DNA of 64,000 nt from Microthrixaceae bacterium (GCA_020637195.1 JACJWK010000001.1:249548-313547), one strand, 5' to 3'; numbered from the stretch's first letter, positions 8,299 to 18,015 are shown. The notes: generated from the letters alone by a model not told the origin. Numbers and translations: made by a program.

Positions 8299-10524
8299 TC
8301 AGGCCTCGACGTTGCGCAGGGGATGGGCCGGGCGGGAGGGCTGGCCGCGGACCGCGTCGGCGTCGGGGTGGTCCTCGGGGTGCTCGAGTCCCGCCCACGC
8401 GGGCAGCACCAGCGACGAGGCGTGGGCGCCACCGCGACCGACGAGGTGCGAGACGCCGTCCTCGGCCGGGTTGTCGAAGCACCAGAACGGCTGGTCGCGC
8501 CCGGGGGTCGAGAGGGTGAGGCGCAGGCGCGACCCCGGCCGGAACACGTGGGCCACCGGCATGAACGGGATCCGGAAGCGGAGCCAGGATCCGGGCACGA
8601 GCGCCTCACGGTCCTCGGGGGCGAACGTGTAGTCGACGCGCAGGTGGTCGGAGCGCTCCTCGTCCTCCCGGCGGTGGACGGGCCGGTGCCACCCGGACTG
8701 CACCCGCAGCTCGCGGCCGTCGGGGCGGACCTCGGTGAGGGTGGCCTGCACCGAGGTGTCGGCGCTGCCCGGGCAGAGCCACAGTTCGACGTGGCCCTGG
8801 CCCATCACCGTGACCGCCTCGGCGAGGGGCTCGGTCTCGTACGCCGCCGTGCACTCGTCGGCGAAGCGGGTCCACTCGAGCGGCACCGACGGTTGGAGGA
8901 AGTCGTCGAAGTGGTCGGTGAGGGCGTAGGACTCGTCGCCCGCGTCGGGGTCGTCCCGGTAGCGGTCGGCGCCCTCGGTCGCCGGGGGCTCGGTGGCCAG
9001 CGCCGCGCCCGGCGCGAGCCACCAGCGGGTGGGGACGACGTCGGGGGGCGGGAAGGCGCCCAGCTGCACCTCGTAGCGGTGGCCGGGGGCGCCGGGGACG
9101 TCGGCGACGGTGCCGCTCTCGAACAGCACCCGCACGGGGGGCTCGGCCTGGTAGCGGGCGAGCGCGGTGGGGAAGTCGTCGACGAGGTGAGCGAACCGGT
9201 CGGCCTCGAGCGTGGCCGTGTAGCCGAAGTGCTCGGCGAAGGCCGCGGGGGCGACGGCCCGGACGAGGTCCGGCACCACCGGCACCCGGCGGGCGACGTG
9301 GAAGCTGAGGAACTCGAACCAGCGCGTGGCCATCATCGGGCTGAAGCCGTCCGGGTGGTGGCCGTTGAAGAGGGTGAACACGACGTGGGGGGCCGCCTGG
9401 AAGCGCTCGAGCATCATGGCGAAGCGGCTTCCCGTCTGCTCGTCCTGCCACGAGCCCGACAGGTACACGGGCACGCGGATGCGGTGGACCAGGTCGGCGA
9501 CGCGTCGGGCGCCGAGGGCCGGGCGGAAGTCCTGGAGGGCGCGTCCGAACCGTTCGAAGTCGAGGGTGAGCGACCGGATCGCCTGGTTGGCGGCCGCCAC
9601 CTCGTCGCCGGCGTCGATGCGGGCCTGGTCCCACGCCATGCCGCCGACCTTGGTCTCGGCGTCGCGCTGGGCCAGCCAGGCGCGGGTGAAGCCGGAGTTG
9701 TAGGTGCCGCCGGGCCACTGCTGGCGCCAGAGGTCGTCGATGACCGACAACGGCGTGATCGCGGCGAGGCTCGGCGGGGCGGTGGCGGCGACGAAGAGCT
9801 GCGAGATGCCCGGGTAGCTGAGGCCGACCATGCCGGGCCTGCCGTGCAGGACCCACGGCTGGCGCGCCACCGTCTCGACGACGTCGTACCCGTCGGCCGC
9901 CTGCGCGGGGCTGAACACGTCGAACACGCCGCCCGAGCAACCGGTGCCGCGCATGTTGACCCCGACGGTGGCGAAGCCGAGCAGGTTGGCCAGGAGCTGG
10001 CCGGGCGAGGCGACGGCCGGGTTGGAGGGCCCGTAGCCCGAGTACTCGACGACCGTCGGCCAGGGCGGCGGGCCGTACAGGCCCTCGTCGGGGAATCGCA
10101 CCATCGCCGACAGAAGCGTGCCGTCGCGGGTGCGGAGGTAGCCGAACCCGGCGTCGAGCACCTGGTCGTACTCGCCCGGGTCGGGCACGTCCTCGACGGC
10201 GAGGACCCGCACCGGGCCGTGGACCCGCGGCGGCGCACCGGAGGAGTGGTCGTGCACCACGTACTCGCCGGGGGCCAGCGTCTCGCCGCTGCCCACGATC
10301 TCGACGAGGTCCTCGAGGTCGGTCACCACCCGCGGCGACTCCGGCACGAACGACACGTGGGCATGGCCCTTCGCGTCGGCGACGACGGTCACGACCGATC
10401 GCCCGGCGGCCTCGCGCACCTCGAGGTGGGCGCCGGGTCGGGCCCCGGTGACGGTCAGCGTCTCGACCCCCGCCTGGAGGGTGAGGGTCGTCGGGGCGTG
10501 GTCGTCGGGCACGGCGGTGATCAT
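8299..10524 (-). CDS. CocE/NonD family X-Pro dipeptidyl-peptidase-like hydrolase
   Basis: A 741-residue serine hydrolase. The alpha/beta core carries the nucleophile motif GLSYPG (Ser about 235) preceded by the oxyanion region VNMRGTGCSGG, typical of CocE esterases and X-Pro peptidases. The C-terminal jelly-roll (ending VFRPGSRLRLTLSTPG) is also family-like. An unusual N-terminal stretch of about 130 residues precedes the usual start of the family fold and looks like an extra beta domain. No signal peptide is visible. The substrate (acyl ester or peptide) cannot be told from sequence. Confidence 0.88.
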   Translation of the reverse strand: MITAVPDDHAPTTLTLQAGVETLTVTGARPGAHLEVREAAGRSVVTVVADAKGHAHVSFVPESPRVVTDLEDLVEIVGSGETLAPGEYVVHDHSSGAPPRVHGPVRVLAVEDVPDPGEYDQVLDAGFGYLRTRDGTLLSAMVRFPDEGLYGPPPWPTVVEYSGYGPSNPAVASPGQLLANLLGFATVGVNMRGTGCSGGVFDVFSPAQAADGYDVVETVARQPWVLHGRPGMVGLSYPGISQLFVAATAPPSLAAITPLSVIDDLWRQQWPGGTYNSGFTRAWLAQRDAETKVGGMAWDQARIDAGDEVAAANQAIRSLTLDFERFGRALQDFRPALGARRVADLVHRIRVPVYLSGSWQDEQTGSRFAMMLERFQAAPHVVFTLFNGHHPDGFSPMMATRWFEFLSFHVARRVPVVPDLVRAVAPAAFAEHFGYTATLEADRFAHLVDDFPTALARYQAEPPVRVLFESGTVADVPGAPGHRYEVQLGAFPPPDVVPTRWWLAPGAALATEPPATEGADRYRDDPDAGDESYALTDHFDDFLQPSVPLEWTRFADECTAAYETEPLAEAVTVMGQGHVELWLCPGSADTSVQATLTEVRPDGRELRVQSGWHRPVHRREDEERSDHLRVDYTFAPEDREALVPGSWLRFRIPFMPVAHVFRPGSRLRLTLSTPGRDQPFWCFDNPAEDGVSHLVGRGGAHASSLVLPAWAGLEHPEDHPDADAVRGQPSRPAHPLRNVEA

Positions 10525-10582
10525 CGCGCGTCGGGGGTGCGTCGCACGCCGGACCCGCCTGCTCCTCCGGCTTCGAGGCCAC

Positions 10583-10588
10583 TAGGGT
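10583..10588 (+). promoter_or_regulatory. TAnnnT -10 element of the sulfatase gene
   Basis: TAGGGT lies 9 nt before GTG 10598. Confidence 0.4.
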
Positions 10589-10597
10589 CCACGGGCC

Positions 10598-12124
10598 GTG
10601 CGCCTCCCCTCTCGCGTCGTGGCGGTCGCCGCCCTCGTTGCCGCCCTGGCGGCGCTCGCGGCCTGCGGCGGCGACGTCGCGCCCGAGCGCAGCGCCGCCA
10701 CCGTTCCCCAGGTCGACGCCGACGCGCCCAACATCGTCGTGATCATGACCGACGACCAGACGCTCGAGAGCATGCGGGTGATGCCGCGCACCCAGGCGGC
10801 GATCGTCGACCAGGGCACGACGTTCTCCGACTTCGTCACCAGCTTCCCGATGTGCTGCCCGTCGCGGGCCACCTACCTGACGGGCCAGTACGCCACCAAC
10901 CACGGGATCGTGGACAACGTCGCCCCCGGCGGCGGGTACTACATGCTCGACAACCGCAACACGCTGCCGGTGTGGCTCGAGCGGGCCGGCTACACCACGA
11001 GCTTCGTGGGCCACTACCTCTACCGGTACGGCTCGCGGGACGCGCTGGAGATCCCGCCGGGCTGGGACCGGTGGTTCTCCACGATCGACCCGAGCACGTT
11101 CCACTACTTCGACTACACGGTGAACGACAACGGCGAGCTCCGGGACTTCGGCACCGCGCCCGAGGACTACCAGACCGACGTGATGGCCGACCGCGCGGTG
11201 GAGGAGCTCGCCGCGCTCGCCGCGGCCGACGAGCCGTTCTTCTTCAACTTCTGGACCCTCGCTCCCCACGTCGCCGAGCCGGTCCACACCGGCGACGCGC
11301 CCGACCTCCAGGCGGTCCCCGCGCCGCGTCACCGCGACCGGTTCCGCGAGGAGTGGTGGACCAGCGAGCAGGCGCCCTCGTTCGACGAGGAGGACGTCAG
11401 CGACAAGCCCATCTCCGTGCAGCTCAACAGCCGCATGCTCCCCGTGACCCAGATCGCGGCGCAGGCCCACTACCAGCGGGCGCTCGAGTCGCTGCTGGCC
11501 GTGGACGAGGCGGTCGAGCGCATGGTGGACACGCTCGAGCAGGCGGGCGTCCTCGACGACACGGTGATCGTGTACACCTCCGACAACGGCTTCCTCCAGG
11601 GCGAGCACCGGTTCCGGGACGCCAAGACCCTGCCGTACGAAGAGGCCATCCACGTCCCGCTGGTCGTGCGGGGGCCCGGGTTCCCGGCGGGGGCCACCGC
11701 GCCGCAGCTCACCGCCAACATCGACCTCGCTCCCACGGTGCTGGACCTCGCGGGCGTCGAGGGAAGTCGCGTGCTCGACGGCGAGTCCCTGCTCCCGCTC
11801 GCGGGCGAGCCGTCCCCCCCGCCCGACGACCGGGCGATCTACCTCCAGAACGGCCCCGGCGGGCACGAGGCCGGTACCGAGACGAGCGCGCTCGGGGCGG
11901 TGCCGCACTGGGACGGCGTGCGGGTGCCGGGCTACACCTACGTCGAGTACGACCGCGGTGGCCGGGAGCTCTACGACCTCGCCGCCGACCCGTGGCAGCT
12001 CGAGAACCGGGCCGGCGACCCGGCGTTCGCCCCCCTCGAGCGCCACCTGGCCGACCTCCTCGAGCAGCTTCGCAACTGCGCCGGCGACGAGTGCCGGGAG
12101 CCCCGCTTCTCGCCGCCGGGTTAG
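10598..12124 (+). CDS. Lipoprotein sulfatase (type I, formylglycine)
   Basis: A 508-residue sulfatase. The N-terminus is a lipoprotein signal with lipobox LAAC (Cys23), so the enzyme is probably anchored outside the membrane. The type I sulfatase signature CCPSRATYLTGQ gives C86 as the residue converted to formylglycine by an FGE enzyme; metal-binding D52/D53 (MTDDQ) and YTSDNGF are also present. Likely substrates are sulfated glycans or related esters from outside the cell. No FGE gene is in the window. The GTG start gives a compact signal peptide. Confidence 0.9.
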   Translation: MRLPSRVVAVAALVAALAALAACGGDVAPERSAATVPQVDADAPNIVVIMTDDQTLESMRVMPRTQAAIVDQGTTFSDFVTSFPMCCPSRATYLTGQYATNHGIVDNVAPGGGYYMLDNRNTLPVWLERAGYTTSFVGHYLYRYGSRDALEIPPGWDRWFSTIDPSTFHYFDYTVNDNGELRDFGTAPEDYQTDVMADRAVEELAALAAADEPFFFNFWTLAPHVAEPVHTGDAPDLQAVPAPRHRDRFREEWWTSEQAPSFDEEDVSDKPISVQLNSRMLPVTQIAAQAHYQRALESLLAVDEAVERMVDTLEQAGVLDDTVIVYTSDNGFLQGEHRFRDAKTLPYEEAIHVPLVVRGPGFPAGATAPQLTANIDLAPTVLDLAGVEGSRVLDGESLLPLAGEPSPPPDDRAIYLQNGPGGHEAGTETSALGAVPHWDGVRVPGYTYVEYDRGGRELYDLAADPWQLENRAGDPAFAPLERHLADLLEQLRNCAGDECREPRFSPPG

Positions 12125-12127
12125 CGT
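12122..12127 (+). promoter_or_regulatory. TAnnnT -10 element of the SRAP gene
   Basis: TAGCGT overlaps the sulfatase stop codon and lies 7 nt before ATG 12135. Confidence 0.45.
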
Positions 12128-12134
12128 TGGTGCG

Positions 12135-12863
12135 ATGTGCGGCCGGTTCGTCTCCGCGACGCCACCCGACCAGATCGCGCAGTACTTCGGGGTCGAGGAG
12201 ACCGCGGAGGCGGTCCTCGAGCCGAACTGGAACGTGGCTCCCACCACCGACGTGTACACGGTGCTCGAGTCCGGGGGCGTGCGCCGGCTCGAGCCGGTCC
12301 ACTGGGGGCTGGTGCCGTTCTGGGCCAAGGACCTCAAGGTCGGCAACCGGATGATCAACGCCCGGATGGAGACGCTCGCCGAGAAGAGCGCCTACCGTCG
12401 GCCGTTCGAGAAGCGGCGCTGCATCGTCCCCGTCGACGGCTTCTACGAGTGGCACAAGCGTCCGGGCCAGAAGCACAAGCAGCCGTACTACATCGAGCGG
12501 GTCGACGGGGAGCCCATGGCCTTCGCCGGCCTGTGGGAGATCTGGCGGGGCCCCGACCGTGAGGGGCCGGCCTTCCCGAGCGTCACGATCATCACCGGCC
12601 CGGCCAACGAGAAGATGGCGGCGATCCACGACCGCATGCCGATCCTGTTGCCGCCGGACCGGTGGGATCCCTGGCTCGACCGCGACGTCCACGACCTCGA
12701 CCTGCTCGGGTCGTTCCTCGTCCCCGCGCCGTCCGAGCTGATCACGCTGCGACCGGTGAGCACCGAGGTGAACAACGTGCGCAACCGGGGCCCTCACCTG
12801 GTCGACGAGGTCCCGCTCGACGGCGCCGACGAGGACGAGACCGCCGGCGACGACGCTCCGTGA
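12135..12863 (+). CDS. SOS response-associated peptidase (SRAP/YedK/HMCES)
   Basis: SRAP proteins crosslink to abasic sites in single-stranded DNA through Cys2 and so shield them from cleavage. The 242-residue protein has all active-site residues: C2 (MCGRF, exposed after Met removal), N75 (NARMET), E105 (GFYEWHK) and H165 (AIHDRMP). The ATG at 12135 must be right, because Cys2 has to be N-terminal; the longer upstream frame is excluded. An acidic tail (about 225-242) follows the domain. The next gene starts inside its last codons. Confidence 0.95.
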   Translation: MCGRFVSATPPDQIAQYFGVEETAEAVLEPNWNVAPTTDVYTVLESGGVRRLEPVHWGLVPFWAKDLKVGNRMINARMETLAEKSAYRRPFEKRRCIVPVDGFYEWHKRPGQKHKQPYYIERVDGEPMAFAGLWEIWRGPDREGPAFPSVTIITGPANEKMAAIHDRMPILLPPDRWDPWLDRDVHDLDLLGSFLVPAPSELITLRPVSTEVNNVRNRGPHLVDEVPLDGADEDETAGDDAP

Positions 12864-14371
12864 CGTCGGCGCGGGTGGCGGCGCGGCCGCCGTCGCGGTC
12901 GGCCGCCCTGCACAAGCGCCTGGACCACCTCGCCCTGCGGTGGCAGGCCCGGTTGGAGTCCGACTCGGCCGACCGCATCGTGCCGTGGGTCACGGCGCTG
13001 GTCCTGTTCCTCGTGCTCGGCGCCCTGGCCCTCGGACGGGCGCGCTCGTTGGAGGCAGGGACCGACCTCGCGGCGTACCTCCAGGGAACCTGGTTGATCA
13101 ACCACGGCGACCCGCCGTTCGTCTCGCTGACGGGGGACCACCTGCTGGCCGAACAGGCCGGCTTCGTCTTCTACCCGCTGGCCTGGCTCACGCGGGTGGT
13201 GCCGGCGGTCCCCGCCCTGCTGCTCACCCAGGCCGCCGCCCTGTCGGTGGCCACGGTCCCGCTCTGGCACTTCGCCCGACGGGTGGCCCGGCTGCGCGGT
13301 GGGGCCGCGCTCACCGTCCTGATCGCGTACGCCCTGTACCCCGCGCTGCACAACATCAACCAGGCCGACGTGCACCTGGCCACCCTGGCCCTGCCCCTGC
13401 TGCTCGCCGCCGCGCTCTTCGGGCTCACCGACCGGTGGCGCCCGTACGCCGTGTGCGTGGTGCTCGTCGTGTTGTGCCGCGCCGACTACGCCCTCGTCGT
13501 CGCGGGCCTCGGCGGGCTCCTGGCGCTCGAGGGTCGGCGCCGCGCTGGAGCGCTGAGCGCCGCCTTCGGCGTGGGCTGGGCGCTCCTGGCCCTGTTCGTG
13601 GTGCAGCCGTACTACGCGCGGGGCGCGTTCGTGCACGAGTCCGCGTTCGCGGCCTACGGGTCGTCGCCGCTCGGGGTGGTGGGCGGCATGGCGACCCACC
13701 CGTTCACGGTGCTCGGCGACCTGACCGCCGAGGGCAACTTCGCGATCCTCGTGCTCCTGCTCGCCCCGGTGCTCTTCCTGCCCGTCCTCGCGCCGCGCTA
13801 CCTCCTGCCGGTGCTCCCGCTCCAGGCGCTCTACCTGATCGCCAACTCCAGCGCCGCGCGCGACCCTCGCGTCGAGCAGAACGTCGCCATCACGGCGTTC
13901 GTGTTCCTCGCCACCACGATGGCCCTGAGTCGCATCGGCACGCGCACCATCGACCGCGTGCGGGTGGACCGACGGGTGCTCGGCGCGCTCCTGCTCGCCG
14001 CCACCGTGTTCTTCGTCCGGGACTCGGCCACGTCGCCCTACCGGGCGCCGTGGCAGCTCGGGGGGCGAGACGCCACCGACGAGGCCCGGCTCGAGGCCGT
14101 CGACCGCGTCGAGGCCGGCGACGCCGTGCGCGCCTCGCCGGCGTTGCTGCCCCTCCTCGCGGAACGGCCCGAGCTCTTCCCCCTCGACGCGGGATCGCAC
14201 CCCCACGTGCGTCGGGCCAGCGCCGACGACGTCGACGTCGTGATCCTCGACGAGGAGGCGGCCACCGAGTGGGACGACGACGACCTGCGCTCGTTCCACG
14301 ACGGCATGGTGGCCCTCGGCTTCCGGCGGGTCTTCACCTCGGAGGGCATCCAGGTGTACCGCCGCGGGTAG
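12860..14371 (+). CDS. DUF2079 polytopic membrane protein
   Basis: A 503-residue membrane protein with about ten hydrophobic segments; after the basic N-terminal 40 residues the first helix is VTALVLFLVLGALAL. The loop with GTDLAAYLQGTWLINHGDPP and the DUF2079 arrangement of helices suggest a GT-C-like fold, but no sugar-transfer activity is proven for this family. The C-terminal 110 residues form a soluble domain. GTG 12860 overlaps the SRAP stop (GTGA), so translation is coupled although the functions look unrelated. Confidence 0.82.
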   Translation: MTSARVAARPPSRSAALHKRLDHLALRWQARLESDSADRIVPWVTALVLFLVLGALALGRARSLEAGTDLAAYLQGTWLINHGDPPFVSLTGDHLLAEQAGFVFYPLAWLTRVVPAVPALLLTQAAALSVATVPLWHFARRVARLRGGAALTVLIAYALYPALHNINQADVHLATLALPLLLAAALFGLTDRWRPYAVCVVLVVLCRADYALVVAGLGGLLALEGRRRAGALSAAFGVGWALLALFVVQPYYARGAFVHESAFAAYGSSPLGVVGGMATHPFTVLGDLTAEGNFAILVLLLAPVLFLPVLAPRYLLPVLPLQALYLIANSSAARDPRVEQNVAITAFVFLATTMALSRIGTRTIDRVRVDRRVLGALLLAATVFFVRDSATSPYRAPWQLGGRDATDEARLEAVDRVEAGDAVRASPALLPLLAERPELFPLDAGSHPHVRRASADDVDVVILDEEAATEWDDDDLRSFHDGMVALGFRRVFTSEGIQVYRRG

Positions 14372-14392
14372 CAAGGCCGGATGCCCGAGCGA

Positions 14393-14818
14393 TCAGTCGC
14401 CCGCCACCTCGGCGTGGCCGGCCGCCCGCAGGGCGTCGCGCAGGGTCGCCGCGGCCCGGTCCAGGTCGGCCGGGTCGGGGTCGGTGTCGGCGTTGGCGAA
14501 GTCCAGATCGTGCACCCCGCGGATGGGCACGACGTGCAGGTGGACGTGGGGGACCTCGAGGCCCGCGATCATCAGCCCCACCTTCTCGGGGGAGAAGGCC
14601 GCCTGCTGGGCCCTGGCCACGTGCTGGGCGACGCCGGTGAGGTGCTGGACCAGCTCGGGGTCCAGGTCGACCCAGTGATCGACCTCGTCGACGGGCACCA
14701 CGAGGCTGTGGCCGGGCTGGAGCGGGTTGATGGAGAGGAAGACGACGCAGCGCTCGTCCCGCCAGAGGAACCGCCCGGGCAGCTCACCCCGGATGATCCT
14801 GGTGAAGATGGTGGCCAT
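14393..14818 (-). CDS. HIT family (histidine triad) nucleotide hydrolase
   Basis: A 141-residue HIT protein. It starts with the family pattern IFTRIIRGELPG and ends the core with the triad VPHVHLHVVPI (about 107-117), whose middle His is the nucleophile on nucleoside phosphoramidates or AMP-lysine-type substrates. The ATG at 14818 is preceded by TACGAT six nt upstream on the minus strand, supporting a leaderless transcript. It diverges from the phosphatidyltransferase gene. Confidence 0.92.
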   Translation of the reverse strand: MATIFTRIIRGELPGRFLWRDERCVVFLSINPLQPGHSLVVPVDEVDHWVDLDPELVQHLTGVAQHVARAQQAAFSPEKVGLMIAGLEVPHVHLHVVPIRGVHDLDFANADTDPDPADLDRAAATLRDALRAAGHAEVAGD

Positions 14819-14824
14819 CGCCAG

Positions 14825-14830
14825 ATCGTA
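14825..14830 (-). promoter_or_regulatory. TAnnnT -10 element of the HIT gene
   Basis: On the minus strand TACGAT lies 6 nt before the ATG ending at 14816. Confidence 0.45.
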
Positions 14831-14932
14831 GGCTGGGCCCGTGAGCGCAGCGGACGGACCGGCCGGGCCCCTCGAGGGTCGCGAGGGTCGCCCGTGAGCG
14901 CCGGCCCGGTGCTCGAGCCCGGCGAGGAGGAG

Positions 14933-15532
14933 GTGAGCGACCGGATCCTGACGGCGCCGAACCTCATCACGCTCGTGCGGCTCGCGTGCCTGCCCCTGTT
15001 CCTGTACCTGTTGTTCACCCGCGACAACCCGGCCGGGGCGGCGCTGCTGCTCGCGGCGCTCGGGGCGACGGACTGGGTCGACGGCTACGTCGCCCGCCGC
15101 TTCCACCAGGTCTCCACGGTCGGCAAGGTGCTCGACCCGGTGGCCGATCGCCTGCTCTTCTTCGTCGGCGTCGGGGCGATCGTGATCGACGGCCGGGCCC
15201 CGGCATGGTTCTCGGTCCTCGTGCTCGCGCGCGAGCTGTTCGTGTCGGTGGCGGTGCTGGTGCTGGCCGCTCTGGGGGCCAAGCGCATCGACGTCACCTG
15301 GTTCGGCAAGGCGGGAACGTTCTGCCTGATGTTCGCCTTCCCCCTGTTCCTGGCGGGAAGCGACCCGAACCTGGGCGTGGCCGACCTGGCCACCTACGCG
15401 GCCTGGGGCTTCGGCGTGCCCGGCCTCGTCCTCAGCTACTACGCCGCCGTCCTGTACGTGCCGCTCGGCCTCAAGGCCCTGCGGGACGGGCGCGCCGCCC
15501 GGCGCGCCGGGCTCGTCGAGGAGGCTTCGTGA
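14933..15532 (+). CDS. CDP-alcohol phosphatidyltransferase
   Basis: A 199-residue integral membrane enzyme that transfers a phosphatidyl group from CDP-diacylglycerol to an alcohol. The full signature is present: DGYVARRF, then G and D-PVA-D (D-G-x2-A-R-x8-G-x3-D-x3-D), in the loop after helix 2. It resembles the phosphatidylglycerophosphate synthase branch, but the alcohol cannot be fixed. GTG 14933 has GAGG 5 nt upstream; the in-frame GTG at 14894 would add 13 residues and has a weaker site. The last codons overlap the next start (GTGA). Confidence 0.87.
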   Translation: MSDRILTAPNLITLVRLACLPLFLYLLFTRDNPAGAALLLAALGATDWVDGYVARRFHQVSTVGKVLDPVADRLLFFVGVGAIVIDGRAPAWFSVLVLARELFVSVAVLVLAALGAKRIDVTWFGKAGTFCLMFAFPLFLAGSDPNLGVADLATYAAWGFGVPGLVLSYYAAVLYVPLGLKALRDGRAARRAGLVEEAS

Positions 15533-18015
15533 AGGCAGTGATCATGGCGGGTGGCGAGGGGACGCGGCTCCGGCCGCTGACGTCCAACGTCCCGAAACCG
15601 ATGATGCCCATCGTCAACCGGCCGATGATGGAGCACATCGTCACCTTGTTGAAGTCGCACGGCTTCGACGAGATCGTCGTCACCGTCGCGTTCATGGCCA
15701 ACGCCATCCGCACCTACTTCGGTGACGGGTCCGAGTTCGGGGTGCGCATGGTGTACGCCACCGAGGAGACGCCCCTCGGCACCGCGGGATCGGTGCGCAA
15801 CGCGATGGACGAGCTCGACGAGCGCTTCCTCGTGATCTCCGGCGACGTCCTCACCGACATCGACCTCGGCAGCATCGTGCGGTTCCACGAGGAGAAGGGG
15901 GCGCTCGCCACCATCGGCCTGGTGCCGGTCGAGAACCCGCTCGAGTTCGGCATCGTGATCACCAACGACGACGGCTCGATCGAGCGGTTCCTCGAGAAGC
16001 CCACCTGGGGGCAGGTGTTCAGCGACACCATCAACACCGGCATCTTCGTGCTCGAGCCGGAGATCTTCGACTTCATCGAGCCCGGCCGGCCGGTCGACTT
16101 CTCGAGCGAGGTGTTCCCCGCCCTGCTGGACGAGGGTCGGCCCCTCTTCGGTGCGGTGGCCGAGGGGTACTGGGAGGACGTCGGCACGCTCGAGGCCTAC
16201 CTGCGGGCGCACAAGGACGCGCTCGACGCCCGGGTGGCGCTCGACATCCCGGGCTTTCGGATGTCCGAGGGCGTGTGGGTGGGGGAGGGCGTCGAGCTGC
16301 ACCCCGAGGCCGTCGTCGAGGGACCGGCGGTGATCGGCGAGAACTGCCGCGTCGAGGCCGGGGCCCGCCTCGGCGAGTACACGGTGCTCGGCAACAACGT
16401 GAAGGTGCGGGAGCAGGTCCAGCTCCAGCGCACCGTCGTGCACGACAACGCCTACCTCGGCGAGCAGAGCCGAATCGGTGGCACCGTCATCGGGCGAGCC
16501 TGCGACCTGCGGCGCGGGGTGCGGTGCGAGGAGGGCGTCGTGCTCGGCGACGAGTGCTTCGTGGGCGACAGCGCCGTGGTGGGCGCGGACGTCAAGGTGT
16601 ACCCGTTCAAGACCGTCGAGGCCGGGGCCATCATCAACACCTCGATCGTCTGGGAGTCGCGCGGTGCCCGCAGCCTCTTCGGGCGCGACGGCGTGTCGGG
16701 CCTCGCCAACGTCGACATCACCCCGGAGTTCGCCACCCGCGTCGCGATGGCCTTCGCCACGACGGTCAAGAAGGACACCACCGTGGTCACCTCCCGCGAC
16801 TCGAGCCGGTCGGCCCGCATGCTGAAGCGGGCGATGATGGCCGGCCTGAACGCCGGTGGGGTGAACGTGCTCGACCTCGAGGTGGCCAGCGTCCCGGTGA
16901 CGCGCGTGCAGGCCCGGCGCCCCGATGCGGTCGCCGGCCTCACCCTGCGCCTGGCCGAGGACGACGCGCAGTCGGTCGTGATCCGGTTCTTCGACGCGAA
17001 CGGGGCCGACATCAGCGAGGACGCGCAGCGCAAGGTCGAGCGGCTGTTCAACCGCGAGGACTTCCGGCGGGTGCTCCCGAGCGAGATCGGCGACATCGGC
17101 TTCCCGCCCCGGGCCCTCGAGCAGTACGCCGTCGCGCTCGAGTCGGTGGTGGACGTCGACGCCATCGGCGCCGCCGGGTTCAAGGTCGTCGTCGACTACT
17201 CGTACGGATCGACCTCGTTCGTGATGGCCAACGTGTTCTCGAAGCTGAACGCCGAGGTGCTGGCGGTCAACCCGTACGTGTCGACCCAGGGGGTCGTCGA
17301 GTTCGACCGGGACGCGCACGCCGCCCAGGTGGCGGACCTCGTGCGGGCGTCGGGGGCGAACCTGGGCGCGGTCATCGACCCGTCGGGTGAGCGCCTCACG
17401 CTGATCGACGACCGGGGCCACGTCCTCGACCACCACGAGGCCCTGCTCGCCATGCTCACCCTCGTGCGCACGCGGGTCCAGGGCGACCGCGTGGCGCTGC
17501 CCGTGTCCGCGACGATGCGGGCGGCGGAGATCCTCGCCGAAGCCGGCGTGTCGGTGCAGTCCACCAAGACCTCGACGGCGGCGCTGATGGACGCCGCCAC
17601 CAGTCCGGGCGTCGGCTTCGCCGCCGATCTCAGCGGCGGGTTCATCGTGCCGGGCTTCCTGCCGGCCTTCGACGGCGCCGCCTCGCTCGTCAAGCTGCTC
17701 GACCTGCTCGCGCACGCCGGCGGCAGCCTCTCGGAGGTGGTCGAGCACCTGCCCCGCATCCACCTCGCCCACGAGCGGGTGATCACGCCGTGGGAGCAGA
17801 AGGGCATGGTCATGCGCACCCTCGTCGAGCACTCCGCCGACCGCCAACTCGAGCTGGTGGACGGGGTGAAGGTGCACCACGAGGGCGGATGGGCCCTCGC
17901 GTTGCCCGACCCCGAGGAGCCGGTCACCCACATCTGGGCCGAGGCCGACACCGAGCTGGCGGCGCGCCAGCTCGCCGAGGAGTACGCCCGCCGCATCCGC
18001 CAGATGCTGCGCTGA
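15529..18015 (+). CDS. Sugar-phosphate nucleotidyltransferase fused to a degenerate phosphomannomutase domain
   Basis: An 828-residue fusion. Residues 1-230 form a nucleotidyltransferase with the activation loop MAGGEGTRLRPLT and the motif PKPMMPIVNRP. About 245-370 is a left-handed beta-helix of hexapeptide repeats. Residues 385-828 align in order with alpha-phosphohexomutase domains but lack their catalytic motifs: there is no TASHNP phosphoserine loop, DPSGER replaces DGDGDR, and the sugar-binding GExSG motif is not found. The enzyme therefore probably makes an NDP-sugar (GDP-mannose is the usual annotation) while the mutase part is structural or regulatory. Start codon GTG overlaps the previous stop. 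Confidence 0.88.
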   Translation: MKAVIMAGGEGTRLRPLTSNVPKPMMPIVNRPMMEHIVTLLKSHGFDEIVVTVAFMANAIRTYFGDGSEFGVRMVYATEETPLGTAGSVRNAMDELDERFLVISGDVLTDIDLGSIVRFHEEKGALATIGLVPVENPLEFGIVITNDDGSIERFLEKPTWGQVFSDTINTGIFVLEPEIFDFIEPGRPVDFSSEVFPALLDEGRPLFGAVAEGYWEDVGTLEAYLRAHKDALDARVALDIPGFRMSEGVWVGEGVELHPEAVVEGPAVIGENCRVEAGARLGEYTVLGNNVKVREQVQLQRTVVHDNAYLGEQSRIGGTVIGRACDLRRGVRCEEGVVLGDECFVGDSAVVGADVKVYPFKTVEAGAIINTSIVWESRGARSLFGRDGVSGLANVDITPEFATRVAMAFATTVKKDTTVVTSRDSSRSARMLKRAMMAGLNAGGVNVLDLEVASVPVTRVQARRPDAVAGLTLRLAEDDAQSVVIRFFDANGADISEDAQRKVERLFNREDFRRVLPSEIGDIGFPPRALEQYAVALESVVDVDAIGAAGFKVVVDYSYGSTSFVMANVFSKLNAEVLAVNPYVSTQGVVEFDRDAHAAQVADLVRASGANLGAVIDPSGERLTLIDDRGHVLDHHEALLAMLTLVRTRVQGDRVALPVSATMRAAEILAEAGVSVQSTKTSTAALMDAATSPGVGFAADLSGGFIVPGFLPAFDGAASLVKLLDLLAHAGGSLSEVVEHLPRIHLAHERVITPWEQKGMVMRTLVEHSADRQLELVDGVKVHHEGGWALALPDPEEPVTHIWAEADTELAARQLAEEYARRIRQMLR

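Noticed and set aside
11958..12134. N-terminal extension of the SRAP protein
   Set aside because: The catalytic Cys must be residue 2, which only ATG 12135 provides.
8323..12354. Very long open frames (over 1200 codons) on both strands
   Set aside because: High GC content removes stop codons. The products are Arg/Gly/Ala-rich, and real genes with family motifs occupy the other frames.
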